DNA of 64,000 nt from Verrucomicrobiota bacterium. Its GTDB lineage: Bacteria; Verrucomicrobiota; Verrucomicrobiia; Limisphaerales; UBA9464. Made by a program: the position numbers and the translations under genes. The notes beneath the pieces are model-generated. The model had not been told where the DNA came from. It was given only the letters and a program-made list of their open reading frames with translations, and did no database searches. Location of the stretch: positions 1-64,000 of the forward strand of contig VHCX01000007.1 in the NCBI GenBank assembly GCA_016871615.1, written 5' to 3'. Shown piece after piece: positions 18,600-28,418 of this stretch (the first letter of the stretch is position 1; each line of letters starts with the position of its first letter).

Positions 18600-19569
18600 G
18601 GGTTCTTCGGGTCTGTCGTTTGGGTCGGGGGCGCTGGATGCGGTCGGGGACCCGGTCGACCGTGTCGGCCGACGGCGCGGGGGCCGCCAGGGGCTCGTTC
18701 CAGCGGATGGGGGAGTTCTGCCATACGCTGAGGTCCAGGGAGCGGATGGAGCGCGGCTCCTGGGCCGACTCGAACCGGCGCAGGATGTCGCCCCAGCGGC
18801 GCAGTTGCGTGGGGTAGTCGCGGGTGGCGAAGGTGACCTCCGCACCCGTCTCGGTCGTGGCCACGAGCACCCCGGGCTCGGCGATGGACACCGAGCGGAT
18901 CTCGGGCAGGCCGGTCGGCGCGGCGGCCTCGTAGGCCCGGATGAAGTCGAGGGCCCGCAGCGTGTCGGCCCGCGCCGTGGGCCGCTGCGCGTCGTGGCCG
19001 ACGAGCACCGGCAGCGCCGACTCGGCCTCGACGGCCTCGGCGGGCGCGCTCGAGGCGTCAAGCGGCAGCATCAGGTGGCCGGCCTCGTCGAGCAGGTAGC
19101 GCGCCTGGAGCCCGTTGCGGGAGAGGGGTTCGACGGCGACGAGCGGCAGCCGCTCACGGATACCGATGAGCAGCGTCCCGGGGAACTCGGCGACGATGCA
19201 GGCCGAGGCGATCCTGGGATGGTGCTGCAGGCGGTCCCTCAGTCCCGGCAGGTCGATCGAGAGGATGTTGCGCCCCTTGGGCACGCCGGCCAGGCGACGG
19301 ACCTCGTCGGCCGAGAGCACGCCGTCGACCTCCACCACCACCTCCCGGAGCGCCAGCGATGGCATGCGGTGCACCCAGTTCTCGCGCAGCCACCAGCCGC
19401 CCGCCGCCAGCGACGCCCCGAACACCAGGGCCACCACCAGCCGGACGGCCCATCGCACGGGGCGCGCAGCCGTCCCGTTCGACCCGTCCGGGGCGTCGGC
19501 GCGCAGGCGGGCCTCCAGCACGGGTCCCGACCGTGTCCGTCTGCGGTTCTCCTGGGTGCGGGTGAACAT
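18592..19569 (-). CDS. ftsQ: Cell division protein FtsQ (POTRA)
   Basis: Single TM, POTRA-like LREVVVEVDGVLSADEVRRLAGVPKGRNILSIDLPGLRDRLQHHPRIASACIVAEFPGTLLIGIRERLP; overlaps the ftsA start. Confidence 0.88.
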   Translation of the reverse strand: MFTRTQENRRRTRSGPVLEARLRADAPDGSNGTAARPVRWAVRLVVALVFGASLAAGGWWLRENWVHRMPSLALREVVVEVDGVLSADEVRRLAGVPKGRNILSIDLPGLRDRLQHHPRIASACIVAEFPGTLLIGIRERLPLVAVEPLSRNGLQARYLLDEAGHLMLPLDASSAPAEAVEAESALPVLVGHDAQRPTARADTLRALDFIRAYEAAAPTGLPEIRSVSIAEPGVLVATTETGAEVTFATRDYPTQLRRWGDILRRFESAQEPRSIRSLDLSVWQNSPIRWNEPLAAPAPSADTVDRVPDRIQRPRPKRQTRRTHV

Positions 19570-19573
19570 GGGG

Positions 19574-20488
19574 TCAACGTTCCGTCGCCGGCCTGGCCAG
19601 GGCCCGTCGCACCATCCGCTCGCAGAGCTCCGCGAAGCCGATGTCGGCCGCGGCGGCGGCCTTGGGCAGCAGGCTCGTCTCGGTCATGCCGGGGAGGGTG
19701 TTCACCTCGAGAACCACGGGCGAGCCGTCGGGCCGGACCATCACGTCCACGCGGGCGTAGTCGCGGCAGCCCACCGCGTGGAAGGCCCCCAGCGCGGCGG
19801 CCTGGATGGCCCGGGTCACCTCCCCCGGGAACTCCGCCGGGCAGAAGTACTCGGTGCGGCCGGTGGTGTACTTGTTGGCGTAGTCGTAGGCGCCGGACCT
19901 CGGGCGGACCTCCACCACCGGCAGCGGCTCACCGTCGAGCAGGCCAACGGTGGTCTCGCGTCCGGCGATGCGCTCCTCCATCAGCACCTCGCCGCCATGC
20001 GACAGGGAGAAGGCCAGCGCGCCGGGAAAGTCCTCGATCCGGTCGACGAACCGCAGGCCCACGCTCGAGCCCTGGCGGGCCGGCTTGATCACGACCGGCG
20101 GCCGCCATCCGTCGGGCCAGGGCGCATCGGCGTCGATGAAGCGCTCGAACCGCGCAGTCGGAACCCCGGCCCGGAGGCAGCGGCGCTTGGTGAGGATCTT
20201 GTCGAAGGCGTAGAGGGAGGCCCGGACCCCGCAGCCGGTGTAGGGCACCCCGAGCTCCTCCAGCTCGGACTGGACCGTGCCGTCCTCGCCGTACGTGCCG
20301 TGGAGGGCCAGGAAGACCACGTCGGTTCCGTCCGGGATCTCCGGGGCCCCGGGCACCGGATCGACCTCGTCGATCCGGTGGCCCAGCGACCTCAGGGCCC
20401 GCGCCACGGCGTCGCCGGAGCGCAGCGAGACCTCCCGCTCGGCCGATGGGCCGCCGCGCAGCACGGTGATGTGGAGGCGGTCGGTCAT
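19574..20488 (-). CDS. ddl: D-alanine--D-alanine ligase
   Basis: VLRGGPSAEREVSLRSGDAV; ALHGTYGEDGTVQSELEELGVPYTGCG; VLEVNTLPGMTETSLLP. Confidence 0.95.
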   Translation of the reverse strand: MTDRLHITVLRGGPSAEREVSLRSGDAVARALRSLGHRIDEVDPVPGAPEIPDGTDVVFLALHGTYGEDGTVQSELEELGVPYTGCGVRASLYAFDKILTKRRCLRAGVPTARFERFIDADAPWPDGWRPPVVIKPARQGSSVGLRFVDRIEDFPGALAFSLSHGGEVLMEERIAGRETTVGLLDGEPLPVVEVRPRSGAYDYANKYTTGRTEYFCPAEFPGEVTRAIQAAALGAFHAVGCRDYARVDVMVRPDGSPVVLEVNTLPGMTETSLLPKAAAAADIGFAELCERMVRRALARPATER

Positions 20489-21474
20489 GCGTCCTCGCCC
20501 ACGATCTCCACCTCGATCTCCAGCGCGACACCCCGCTCCCCGAGCGCCCTCGTGCGGACCAGGTCGATCAGGGCGAGCATGTCCGCCGCGGTGGCCCGCC
20601 CGAGGTTGACGAAGAAATTGCCGTGGACGTCGCTGACCATGGCGTCGCCGACGCGCGTCCCCTTGAGCCCCAGCTCGTCGATGAGACGGCCGGCCGGGAG
20701 CGTCGGCAGGGGATTCTTGAAGGTGCAACCCGCGCTCGGCTGGCTGGGCTGGCTCGACCAGCGCTTGCCCGAATACTGCTCCATGCGGTCCCGGATCGTG
20801 TCGGCATCCTCGGGTCGTCCCCGCAGCACCGCGCCGAGCGCGATGTGCGTGGCGAGCATCGGGCAGGAGCGGTACTCGACGGGCACCTCGCGGGCCGGCA
20901 GGTGGCGGACCTCCCCGAGGCGGCTCATGCAGCGCAGCTCCTCCACCGCGTCGAAGGTCCACGACCCCATCGCCCCCGCGTTCATCCGCAACGCCCCGCC
21001 GAGGGAGCCCGGGATGCCCTCGAAGAACTCGAGGCCGCCGATGCCGGCGCGCCGGGCCTCGTGGGCGATCGTCTTGAGCCGGGCCCCGGCGCCGGCGGTG
21101 ATCCGCCCCCCATCGGTCTCGACGCGTGAGAAGTGGGGATGGGCGAGCGAGACGACCAGGCCGCGGATGCCGCCATCCCGCACCAGCAGGTTGGAGCCGC
21201 GGCCGAGCAGGAAGACCGGCAGGCCGCGGAGGTTGGCGATCTCGAGGGCGGACGCCAGCGCGTTGTCCGAGCCGGGTTCCACGTAGAGGTCGGCCGGCCC
21301 GCCGACGCGCAGGGTGGTGCGCCGGGCCAGGGGTTCGTCGCGCCTCACCACCGTCCCGGCAGGCAGGACGATCCCGAGGTCCCGGAAGGCGTTGGAGATG
21401 TCCTCGGCGTGGGCGGCGGCCGACTCGATCGCCGGATCGACCTGTTCCGGGCTCAGTCGCAGCGGGTTGCTCAT
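20485..21474 (-). CDS. murB: UDP-N-acetylmuramate dehydrogenase
   Basis: TLRVGGPADLYVEP; LGRGSNLLVRDGGIRGLVV; GIPGSLGGALRMNAGAMG; SAGCTFKNP. Confidence 0.95.
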   Translation of the reverse strand: MSNPLRLSPEQVDPAIESAAAHAEDISNAFRDLGIVLPAGTVVRRDEPLARRTTLRVGGPADLYVEPGSDNALASALEIANLRGLPVFLLGRGSNLLVRDGGIRGLVVSLAHPHFSRVETDGGRITAGAGARLKTIAHEARRAGIGGLEFFEGIPGSLGGALRMNAGAMGSWTFDAVEELRCMSRLGEVRHLPAREVPVEYRSCPMLATHIALGAVLRGRPEDADTIRDRMEQYSGKRWSSQPSQPSAGCTFKNPLPTLPAGRLIDELGLKGTRVGDAMVSDVHGNFFVNLGRATAADMLALIDLVRTRALGERGVALEIEVEIVGEDA

Positions 21475-22685
21475 GCGGCCTCCTTGAAGGGCATCCAGCG
21501 GCCGCCCACCGGCAGCCCGGATCCCCGGGGGCCGCGTCGGACGGCCTGGGTGAAAGGCTGGCGCAGGTGGTGGAGGATGCCTTCGGCGATCGCCGCCGCC
21601 GCATCCGGGCGGTCCAGTCCGGCCAGGGCCCGGCGCATCGCCAGGCGCTTCGCGTCGTCCCGGACCAGCGGCAGCACCGCGTCCATCAAGCGGTCCGGCG
21701 ACAGCCCCGCCTGCCCGAGCAGCGTGGCCGCGCCGACCCCGGCCAGGGCGGAGGCGTTGTGGCGCTGGTGGTCGTCTTGCGCCGTGGGCAGCGGCACCAG
21801 CACCGCGGGAAGCCCGGCGGCGGCCAGTTCCGCCAGCGACGAGGCCCCGGCCCGGCTGACCGCCGCATCGGCCGCCTCGAGCGCCCGGTGCATCTCACGG
21901 AGGAAGGGCCGGACGAACGATCGCGCGCCCAGCGGACGGTGCGCGGCCTGCACCTCGGTGAGGTCGGGAACCCCGGCCAGGTGGATGAACTGGAGGTCCG
22001 GCTCGGCGGCGGCCAGGCCGGGCAGGGCCGCGCACACCGCCCGGTTGAGCCCCCGGGCGCCCTGGCTGCCTCCGGTGACCAGCAGCACCGGCCGGGACGG
22101 ATCGAGGCCGAGGGCGATCCGTGCCGCCCCGGCGTCGCGGCCGTGCCGCAGCCGCGCGATCTCCCCGCGGACCGGGGTGCCCGTGCAGGTCGTGCGCGCG
22201 GCGCCCCACCGGGAGGCCGTCTCCTCGAAGCCGCAGAAGGCCTCCCGCACCCAGCGGGCCATCAGCCGGTTGGCCCGTCCTGGCACGGTGTTGGACTCGT
22301 GGAGGAAGATCGCGGCGCCGAGGCGTCGCCCTGCCAGCATCGGCGGAGCGGCGGTGAATCCCCCCATGCCGAGCACCGCCTCCGGGGGTCGCGGGCCGAG
22401 GCCGCGGCCGGTGAAGAGCCGATGCGCGCACCGCCAGGCGCGGACGAAGCCCGCCAGGAACGAGCCCACGTTGCCTCCCTGCAGCCCCACCGCCGGGAGC
22501 GTCGCCGTGGCCAGGCCGATCCCCGGCAGGGCCTCCTGGTCGACCTCCTTCGGCGAGACCAGCAGGGTGACCTGCGCGCCCCGGGTCGCGAGTTCCCGTC
22601 CCACCGCCAGCCCCGGGAAGAGGTGGCCGCCGGTTCCGCCGCAGGCGATGGCGACATGGATCGAGGTGCCGACGGGTCGGTTCAT
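21471..22685 (-). CDS. murG: UDP-N-acetylglucosamine transferase MurG
   Basis: IACGGTGGHLFPGLAVGREL; LHESNTVPGRANR; VTGGSQGARGLN. Confidence 0.94.
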   Translation of the reverse strand: MNRPVGTSIHVAIACGGTGGHLFPGLAVGRELATRGAQVTLLVSPKEVDQEALPGIGLATATLPAVGLQGGNVGSFLAGFVRAWRCAHRLFTGRGLGPRPPEAVLGMGGFTAAPPMLAGRRLGAAIFLHESNTVPGRANRLMARWVREAFCGFEETASRWGAARTTCTGTPVRGEIARLRHGRDAGAARIALGLDPSRPVLLVTGGSQGARGLNRAVCAALPGLAAAEPDLQFIHLAGVPDLTEVQAAHRPLGARSFVRPFLREMHRALEAADAAVSRAGASSLAELAAAGLPAVLVPLPTAQDDHQRHNASALAGVGAATLLGQAGLSPDRLMDAVLPLVRDDAKRLAMRRALAGLDRPDAAAAIAEGILHHLRQPFTQAVRRGPRGSGLPVGGRWMPFKEAA

Positions 22686-23827
22686 CGGGCGGGCAGGGAT
22701 TCGAGGTCCGGGCAATGGAAGGGGTTGGTCCGGACGCCGGATGCCGACTCGACCGTCTCCGGGGCCCGCCGGGCGATCGACAGCAGCAGGCCGACCAGTG
22801 CCAGCATCGTCACCGCGCTCGAGCCACCCCGGCTCACGAAGGGCAGGGGCATGCCCTTGTTGATCATCGAATTGGTGACCACGGCGATGTTGATCATCGC
22901 CTGGCAGGCGATCAGGAAACCGATGCCCCCGGCCAACAGCCTCCCCTCCGCGTCGGCCGCCCGGGCGGCGATGCGGACCGCGCAGAGGAGGATCACCACG
23001 AAGGCGACCAGCACCCCGAGGGTGAAGAAGAGGCCCAGCTCCTCGCCGATCACCGGCAGGATGAAGTCGGTGTGCTGCTCCGGGATGGTGAGCTTGATGA
23101 CCCCGGAGCCCAGCCCCACGCCCTCGAGGCCGCCTTCGCGCAGGGCCGCCAGCGACTTCAGCGCCTGCGACCCGGTGGTCTGCGGATACAGCTCCGGATG
23201 CAGGAAGGCGTCCATCCGGTCGCGCACCATCTTGCTGGACTGGTAGAAGTGCACGCCCAGACCGGCCCCGAGCAGCAGCGGCACGATGGCGAAGCGCCGG
23301 CGCATCCCGCCGAGCAACAGGACCACCACCGTCACCATGCCGAAGAGGATCATGGTGCCGCGGTCGGGCTGCTTGTAGAGCAGGCCCAGGAGCGGCAGCA
23401 CCACCAGGCCGGGCAGCACCAGTCCCCAGAGGCCGGTCTGGATGAAGCCGCCGAGGCGCATGCGGGGGCCGAACCTCGCTCCCCAGGCCGCCAGCGTGAG
23501 CAGGAGGGGCAGCTTGGCGAACTCCCCGGGCTGGGTGCCGAAGACCCAGCGCTGGGCCCCGTTGCGGTAGGTGCCCAGCGGCGAGAGCACCAGCACCAGG
23601 AGAACCAGCGCGATGCCGTACCCCCACCAGTGGTTCCGGAGCCACAGCCGGTAGTCGTTCCGCCACAGGGCGCACATCAGGGCCGCCCCGACCAGGATGG
23701 CCACGCCCTGGGTGGCCACGAGGTTCGAGAACCTCGCGTCCATCATCACCGCGCTGGCCAGCATGGTGAAGCTGAGGGCCAGCAGGAGGCTGACCGTCAA
23801 CAGCAGCAGGATCGACGTGGTGCGCAT
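22682..23827 (-). CDS. ftsW: SEDS glycosyltransferase FtsW
   Basis: Polytopic; NGAQRWVFGTQPGEFAKLPLLL; YKQPDRGTMILF; EGVGLGSGVIKLTIPEQHTDFILPVIGEELG; PFVSRGGSS. Confidence 0.94.
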   Translation of the reverse strand: MRTTSILLLLTVSLLLALSFTMLASAVMMDARFSNLVATQGVAILVGAALMCALWRNDYRLWLRNHWWGYGIALVLLVLVLSPLGTYRNGAQRWVFGTQPGEFAKLPLLLTLAAWGARFGPRMRLGGFIQTGLWGLVLPGLVVLPLLGLLYKQPDRGTMILFGMVTVVVLLLGGMRRRFAIVPLLLGAGLGVHFYQSSKMVRDRMDAFLHPELYPQTTGSQALKSLAALREGGLEGVGLGSGVIKLTIPEQHTDFILPVIGEELGLFFTLGVLVAFVVILLCAVRIAARAADAEGRLLAGGIGFLIACQAMINIAVVTNSMINKGMPLPFVSRGGSSAVTMLALVGLLLSIARRAPETVESASGVRTNPFHCPDLESLPAR

Positions 23828-23878
23828 GGGGAGGGGGCGTCTCGGGAGAGGAGGACCTTCGGGAGTCCCGTTGCCGGT

Positions 23879-24790
23879 TCAGCGGCCCGGCACGGCCGGA
23901 GGAGCCACCGGGGCCGGGTCGGCGATGGGCGCATCCGCCGGGGCCTCGGTCGCGGGGGCCGTCGCCTCGGGGGCGCCCTTGTCGGGGATCTTGAGCTTCT
24001 GCCCGATGTTGATCTTGTCGCCGGAGAGGTTGTTGGCGGCGCGCAGGGCCTTCACCGTGACCCCGTGCTTCTTGGCGATCTTGCCGAGGGTGTCTCCGCC
24101 CTTGACCGTGTGGGAGGATCCACCGGTGGCTTCGCCGGCGGCGTCGGCGGCATCGGTGCCGGCCGACTTGGCGGCCTTGGTGCCCTTCTTCGGCGCGGCC
24201 TCCTTCGCGGTCCCGGCGGCGGGCAGCTGCAGGACCTGGTCCACCTTGAGCTTGCCGAGGTCGGTGTTCGGGTTGGCGTCCTTCAGCGCCTTGAGGGAGA
24301 TTCCGTTGGCCTTGGCGATGTTGAAGGCGATGTCACCGCTCTTGACCTTGTACTCGCTGGTCGCGGTTCCGGCAGGCTCCCCCGGAGACCGGGTTTCGGG
24401 CGGAGTGCCGCCGCCGGCGGGACCGACGCCCAGTTCGGGCGGGGCAACGATCGTGGGAGGGTTGGTGGCGCCGGACGGGAAGGTCGCGACCGCGCCGCCC
24501 GGGACGGTGGGCGGGTTGGTCGGCAGCGCGTCCGCACCCGGCGGTGGCACGAGGTCGGCGGCACCGCCCGGGGGTTGGGCGGGCTGGACCGCCACATCCG
24601 TCGGGTGTGCCGGCGTCGCGGGCTCGGAGGTCGTCGCCGTGCTCTCCTTGTTGCAGCCGTTGAGCAGCACCACGAGGAACACGGCCACGTGCGCGCTGAA
24701 GATGAAGGCGGCGATGCTGAAGGTGGATCGGCTCTTGGCCGCCTGCTCCAGTTTGGAACCGGGCAGCAGGGGGGAGTTGGGGATGCTCAT
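23879..24790 (-). CDS. Membrane-anchored double-LysM protein
   Basis: TM FIFSAHVAVFLVVLL; two LysM motifs (YKVKSGDIAFNIAKANGISLKALKDANPNTD; HTVKGGDTLGKIAKKHGVTVKALRAANNLSGDKINIGQKLKIP). Confidence 0.88.
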   Translation of the reverse strand: MSIPNSPLLPGSKLEQAAKSRSTFSIAAFIFSAHVAVFLVVLLNGCNKESTATTSEPATPAHPTDVAVQPAQPPGGAADLVPPPGADALPTNPPTVPGGAVATFPSGATNPPTIVAPPELGVGPAGGGTPPETRSPGEPAGTATSEYKVKSGDIAFNIAKANGISLKALKDANPNTDLGKLKVDQVLQLPAAGTAKEAAPKKGTKAAKSAGTDAADAAGEATGGSSHTVKGGDTLGKIAKKHGVTVKALRAANNLSGDKINIGQKLKIPDKGAPEATAPATEAPADAPIADPAPVAPPAVPGR

Positions 24791-25122
24791 GGGTCAGTGG
24801 GTTGGACGATGCTGGATGGATCGAGGATGGGTTATTGAGGGTCCGTCCCGGTCCGGGTCCTCCCACCGGATCGGAACGAAAGTGCGTCCGCTCGGGCGGG
24901 ACGACCGGTCGACGACGTGCCACCGGCCAAACGGCACGGAGGACGGGGTGTCGATGGAATGGATCGGGTTTGCACGGATCGCCGCGGCGATTCCGACGGT
25001 CTCCGGCCGCGAGGGCCGGCGCCGCCGACAGGACCCCAATGAAACCACCGGCGGCCGCCGGATCAAGGAGCAACCGGCCGGCCCGGCCGGACGGTCGGCG
25101 TTTCGTCTGGAAGGTCGCGCGT

Positions 25123-26247
25123 TCATCGGATCTTCAGGGTGCTCAGGGCCACCACCGCGCAGAGGATCCCGGCGATGTAGAAGCGGGTGACGATCTTGGA
25201 CTCCTTCCAGCCCAGCTTCTGGAAATGGTGGTGGAGCGGCGCCATGAGGAAGATCCGCCGGCCCTCGCCGGTGGTGCGCCTCGTGTACTTGAACCAGCCC
25301 ACCTGCAGCATCACGCTGCCGGCCTCGGCGACGAAGACCGCCCCGGCGATCGGCAGCACCAGCGGTTGGTGGATGAGCACCGCCATGAGCCCGAGCGCCC
25401 CGCCGAGCGCGAGCGATCCGGTGTCGCCCATGAACACCTCGGCCGGGTGGCAGTTGAACCAGAGGAACCCGAGCGAGGCCCCGATCAGGGCCGCACAGAC
25501 GACCGTCAGCTCGCTGGCTCCGCGCACATGGGGGATCTGCAGGTAGGTGGCCAGCTTCACGTTGTCGGCCAGGTAGGTGAGGATCAGCATCACCATGGCC
25601 ACGATGAGCGTGCAACCGATGGCCAGTCCGTCCATGCCGTCGGTCAGGTTCACCGCGTTGGAGCTGCCGACGAGCGTCAGCGCCACCAGCGGGATTCCGA
25701 TCCATGGCACGGCGCTGAGCACGGGATCCTTGAAGAAGGGGATCTGGATTTCCGTCACGAGGGCCCGCGTCGAGGGCAGTTGCCACAGGTAGATGCCCAC
25801 GACGACGGCAAGCAGGCCTTGGACGATCCACTTGACCCTGGATTTCGCCCCGGCGGCGTCCTGGCGGGTCACCTTCAGCCAGTCGTCGTAGAAGCCGAGG
25901 AAGGCCAGCACCATCACGGAAAGCATCGTCAGCACCACCAGGGCGTTGGGCTTGGCCCAGAGCAGGACCGAGATGTCGAGGACCAGGAGGATCAGCACCC
26001 CGCCCATCGTCGGGGTGCCGCGCTTGGCGAGGTCGGCCGCCGCCGCGGTGGCGTCACCCGGGTTGCGCACGTCCTTGGGCTGGTAGTCCTGCCGGAACCG
26101 GAGGTTCCTGAGGCCCTCGATCACCCGGGGTCCGAGGAGCCAGCTCAGCACCAGCGCGGTCATCGCCGCGCCGGCGCTTCGGAAGGTGACGTACTTGAAC
26201 ACCGTCCAGGGGACCGTCGGGAACAGTTCTGGGAGCTTGTAGAGCAT
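25123..26247 (-). CDS. mraY: Phospho-N-acetylmuramoyl-pentapeptide-transferase
   Basis: KRGTPTMGGVLIL; FYDDWLKVTR; SSNAVNLTDGMDGLAIG; APLHHHFQKLGWKESKIVTRF. Confidence 0.95.
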   Translation of the reverse strand: MLYKLPELFPTVPWTVFKYVTFRSAGAAMTALVLSWLLGPRVIEGLRNLRFRQDYQPKDVRNPGDATAAAADLAKRGTPTMGGVLILLVLDISVLLWAKPNALVVLTMLSVMVLAFLGFYDDWLKVTRQDAAGAKSRVKWIVQGLLAVVVGIYLWQLPSTRALVTEIQIPFFKDPVLSAVPWIGIPLVALTLVGSSNAVNLTDGMDGLAIGCTLIVAMVMLILTYLADNVKLATYLQIPHVRGASELTVVCAALIGASLGFLWFNCHPAEVFMGDTGSLALGGALGLMAVLIHQPLVLPIAGAVFVAEAGSVMLQVGWFKYTRRTTGEGRRIFLMAPLHHHFQKLGWKESKIVTRFYIAGILCAVVALSTLKIR

Positions 26248-26254
26248 GTCGCGA

Positions 26255-27658
26255 TCAGCCGGGGATGTGGGTTCCGGACGGCTCGACGGCCAGCGACTCG
26301 ATCAGCCGCTCGATCCGGCTGCTGCGCGAGGCCTTGGCCAGCAGGCAGTCGCCGGGGTGGATCATCGGGCGCAGCGCCGGCACCGCGCTCTCGACGTCGG
26401 GGAAGCACAGCACCCGACCGCTGTCCCCGGCCCCGGAGGCGGTGTGGGCCGCCTGTCGGCCGACGCACACGAGGAGATCGATCCCCAGCCGGCGTGCCTC
26501 CGCGCCGACCTCGCGGTGGGCCTCGGCCGTGTGGCCCCCGAGTTCGGCCATGTCGCCGATGACGGCGATCCGCCGGCCCTCGCAGGGGAGGTCGGCCAGG
26601 GTCCGGAGCGAGGCCAGCGTCGAGTCGGCGTTGGCGTTGTAGGTGTCGTCGAGCCAGCGGACTCCGCGGCGCTCGGACCACTGCAGCCGCTGGCGGGCAC
26701 CGCGGAACCCGCGCAGCGCCTCCCGGGCGGCCTCCGGATCGACGCCCATGGACGCGGCGACGGCGAGGGCCAGGATTGCGTTCGAGACCATGTGGCGGCC
26801 CGGCACGCCCAGCGCGTAGTCGCCGCTCCAACACGGGTCCGGCGCCGTGAGCCCGAAGCGCGTGGCCTCCCAGTCCGACCCGAGCAGGCGTGCGCTCCAG
26901 TCGTTGCCGGCACCGAAACCACACCGCACCACCCGGGCCGGCGTGCGACCGGCCAGTCGTGCGGCCGCCGGGCAGTCGCCGTTGAGGAAGAGGGTGCCGG
27001 TCACGGGCAGGGCGCGGGCCAGCGCGCTCTCCTCCTCGAGCACCCCCTCGACGTCGCCGAAGTGCTCGAGGTGCTCCCGCCCGATCTGCGGGACGACCCC
27101 GATGTACGGCGAGATCAGACGGACCAGCGGGGCCAGTTCGCCCGGATGGTTGGTCCCGGCCTCGAGCACGGCCACCTCGTGCGAGGCGTCGACGGCCAGG
27201 AGGCTGAGCGGCACGCCGATGTCGTTGTTGAAGCTCGCCTCGGAACGGAGCGTGCGGAAGCGGGTCGACAGCACGGTGGCCAGCAGCTCCTTGGTGGTCG
27301 TCTTGCCGTTGGATCCGGCGACGCAGACCAACGGGATGCCGAGGCCCGACCGGTGGGCGGCGGCCAGGTCCGCCAGCGCGGTGCGCGTGTCCCGGACGTG
27401 CACGGACGGCATGCCCTCCGGAATCCCGCCCGGGCTTCTGGCGCAGACCAGGACGGCGGCCGCCGTCGACGCGAGGACGGGATCGCCGAGGAAGTCGTGC
27501 CCGTCGAAGCGTTCCCCGCGCAGGGCCACGAAGAGCTGCCCCGGCCCCAGCCGCCGCGAGTCGGTGCAGACGCCGGCGACCCGGACCCCGCCCGCCGTGG
27601 CGGGATGCACCACGCCGTGCGTGGCCTCGGCGATCCTCTGGAGCGTGAGGGGTTGCAT
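26255..27658 (-). CDS. murF: UDP-N-acetylmuramoyl-tripeptide--D-alanyl-D-alanine ligase
   Basis: TDSRRLGPGQLFVALRGERFDGHDFL; GSNGKTTTKELLATVL; NHPGELAPLVRLISP; LDDTYNANADS. Confidence 0.94.
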   Translation of the reverse strand: MQPLTLQRIAEATHGVVHPATAGGVRVAGVCTDSRRLGPGQLFVALRGERFDGHDFLGDPVLASTAAAVLVCARSPGGIPEGMPSVHVRDTRTALADLAAAHRSGLGIPLVCVAGSNGKTTTKELLATVLSTRFRTLRSEASFNNDIGVPLSLLAVDASHEVAVLEAGTNHPGELAPLVRLISPYIGVVPQIGREHLEHFGDVEGVLEEESALARALPVTGTLFLNGDCPAAARLAGRTPARVVRCGFGAGNDWSARLLGSDWEATRFGLTAPDPCWSGDYALGVPGRHMVSNAILALAVAASMGVDPEAAREALRGFRGARQRLQWSERRGVRWLDDTYNANADSTLASLRTLADLPCEGRRIAVIGDMAELGGHTAEAHREVGAEARRLGIDLLVCVGRQAAHTASGAGDSGRVLCFPDVESAVPALRPMIHPGDCLLAKASRSSRIERLIESLAVEPSGTHIPG

Positions 27659-28416
27659 CAGTCGAGGGCGTAGGTCGCGTTGACCACGGCGGTGACGGTC
27701 TTCTCGCGGGAGGTCGTGTCGTTCATCCCGTCCCAGGTGTTCTGCGTCGAGTGGAGCGGGGTGATCTGGAAGACCCCCATCTTGGCCGAGCGCATCCGCG
27801 CGATGCGCCGCCCGCCCGGCGAGACGATCTGCTCGGCCCGGGCGAGGGCGTCCCGGGAGGCGTCGGCCAGCATCTCTATCTTGGCCTCGCCCGCCTTGGT
27901 CCAGATGAACTCGGGCGAGCCCGCCGTGAACTCGATGCCCTGCGTGACGAGCTGGGGGGCCTTGGCGTCCATCGCCAGGACCGTGTCGATGTCGCCCGAA
28001 CGGACCTCGACCGTGCGGCCCAGGCGGAACCTGGAGGACGGGGCCTCGGTCCCGTCGTCGTCGCCGCCGCCGTCGGCGGCGGGCTGCCTGCCCGCGCGGA
28101 CCTGGATGCGCTGGATGGCGATCGGGTGGAAGTGCGTGTTGGTGACACCCTGAGCCGCGAGGAAGTCCCGGGTCGTGGATTCCTGGCGGGCCAGCAGCGC
28201 CTGGGCCTCCAGCAGCGTGGCGCTCTCGACGGTGATCGTTCCGCGCCAGACCACGAGGTCGGACTGCACGTTGCGACGGGCCGAGCCGGTGACGCTGATC
28301 GACTCGGCGTCGGCGACCTTCAGCCAGGTGCGCGTGAGCACCAGCGACGAGAGCACGAGTCCGGCGGCCAGGAACAGGCCGGCGAGCACGCCGAGAAGGT
28401 GTGGTCGGTGCGGCAT
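27658..28416 (-). CDS. SIMPL (DUF541) domain protein
   Basis: N-terminal TM; ISVTGSARRNVQSDLVVWRGTITVES...TRDFLAAQGV; C-terminal ASRDALARAEQIVSPGGRRIARMRSAKMGVFQITP. Confidence 0.82.
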   Translation of the reverse strand: MPHRPHLLGVLAGLFLAAGLVLSSLVLTRTWLKVADAESISVTGSARRNVQSDLVVWRGTITVESATLLEAQALLARQESTTRDFLAAQGVTNTHFHPIAIQRIQVRAGRQPAADGGGDDDGTEAPSSRFRLGRTVEVRSGDIDTVLAMDAKAPQLVTQGIEFTAGSPEFIWTKAGEAKIEMLADASRDALARAEQIVSPGGRRIARMRSAKMGVFQITPLHSTQNTWDGMNDTTSREKTVTAVVNATYALD

Positions 28417-28418
28417 GG

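Noticed and set aside
16057-20088. 1343-aa plus-strand ORF
   Set aside because: Antisense to ftsZ-ftsA-ftsQ-ddl; no domain motifs; GC-driven open frame.
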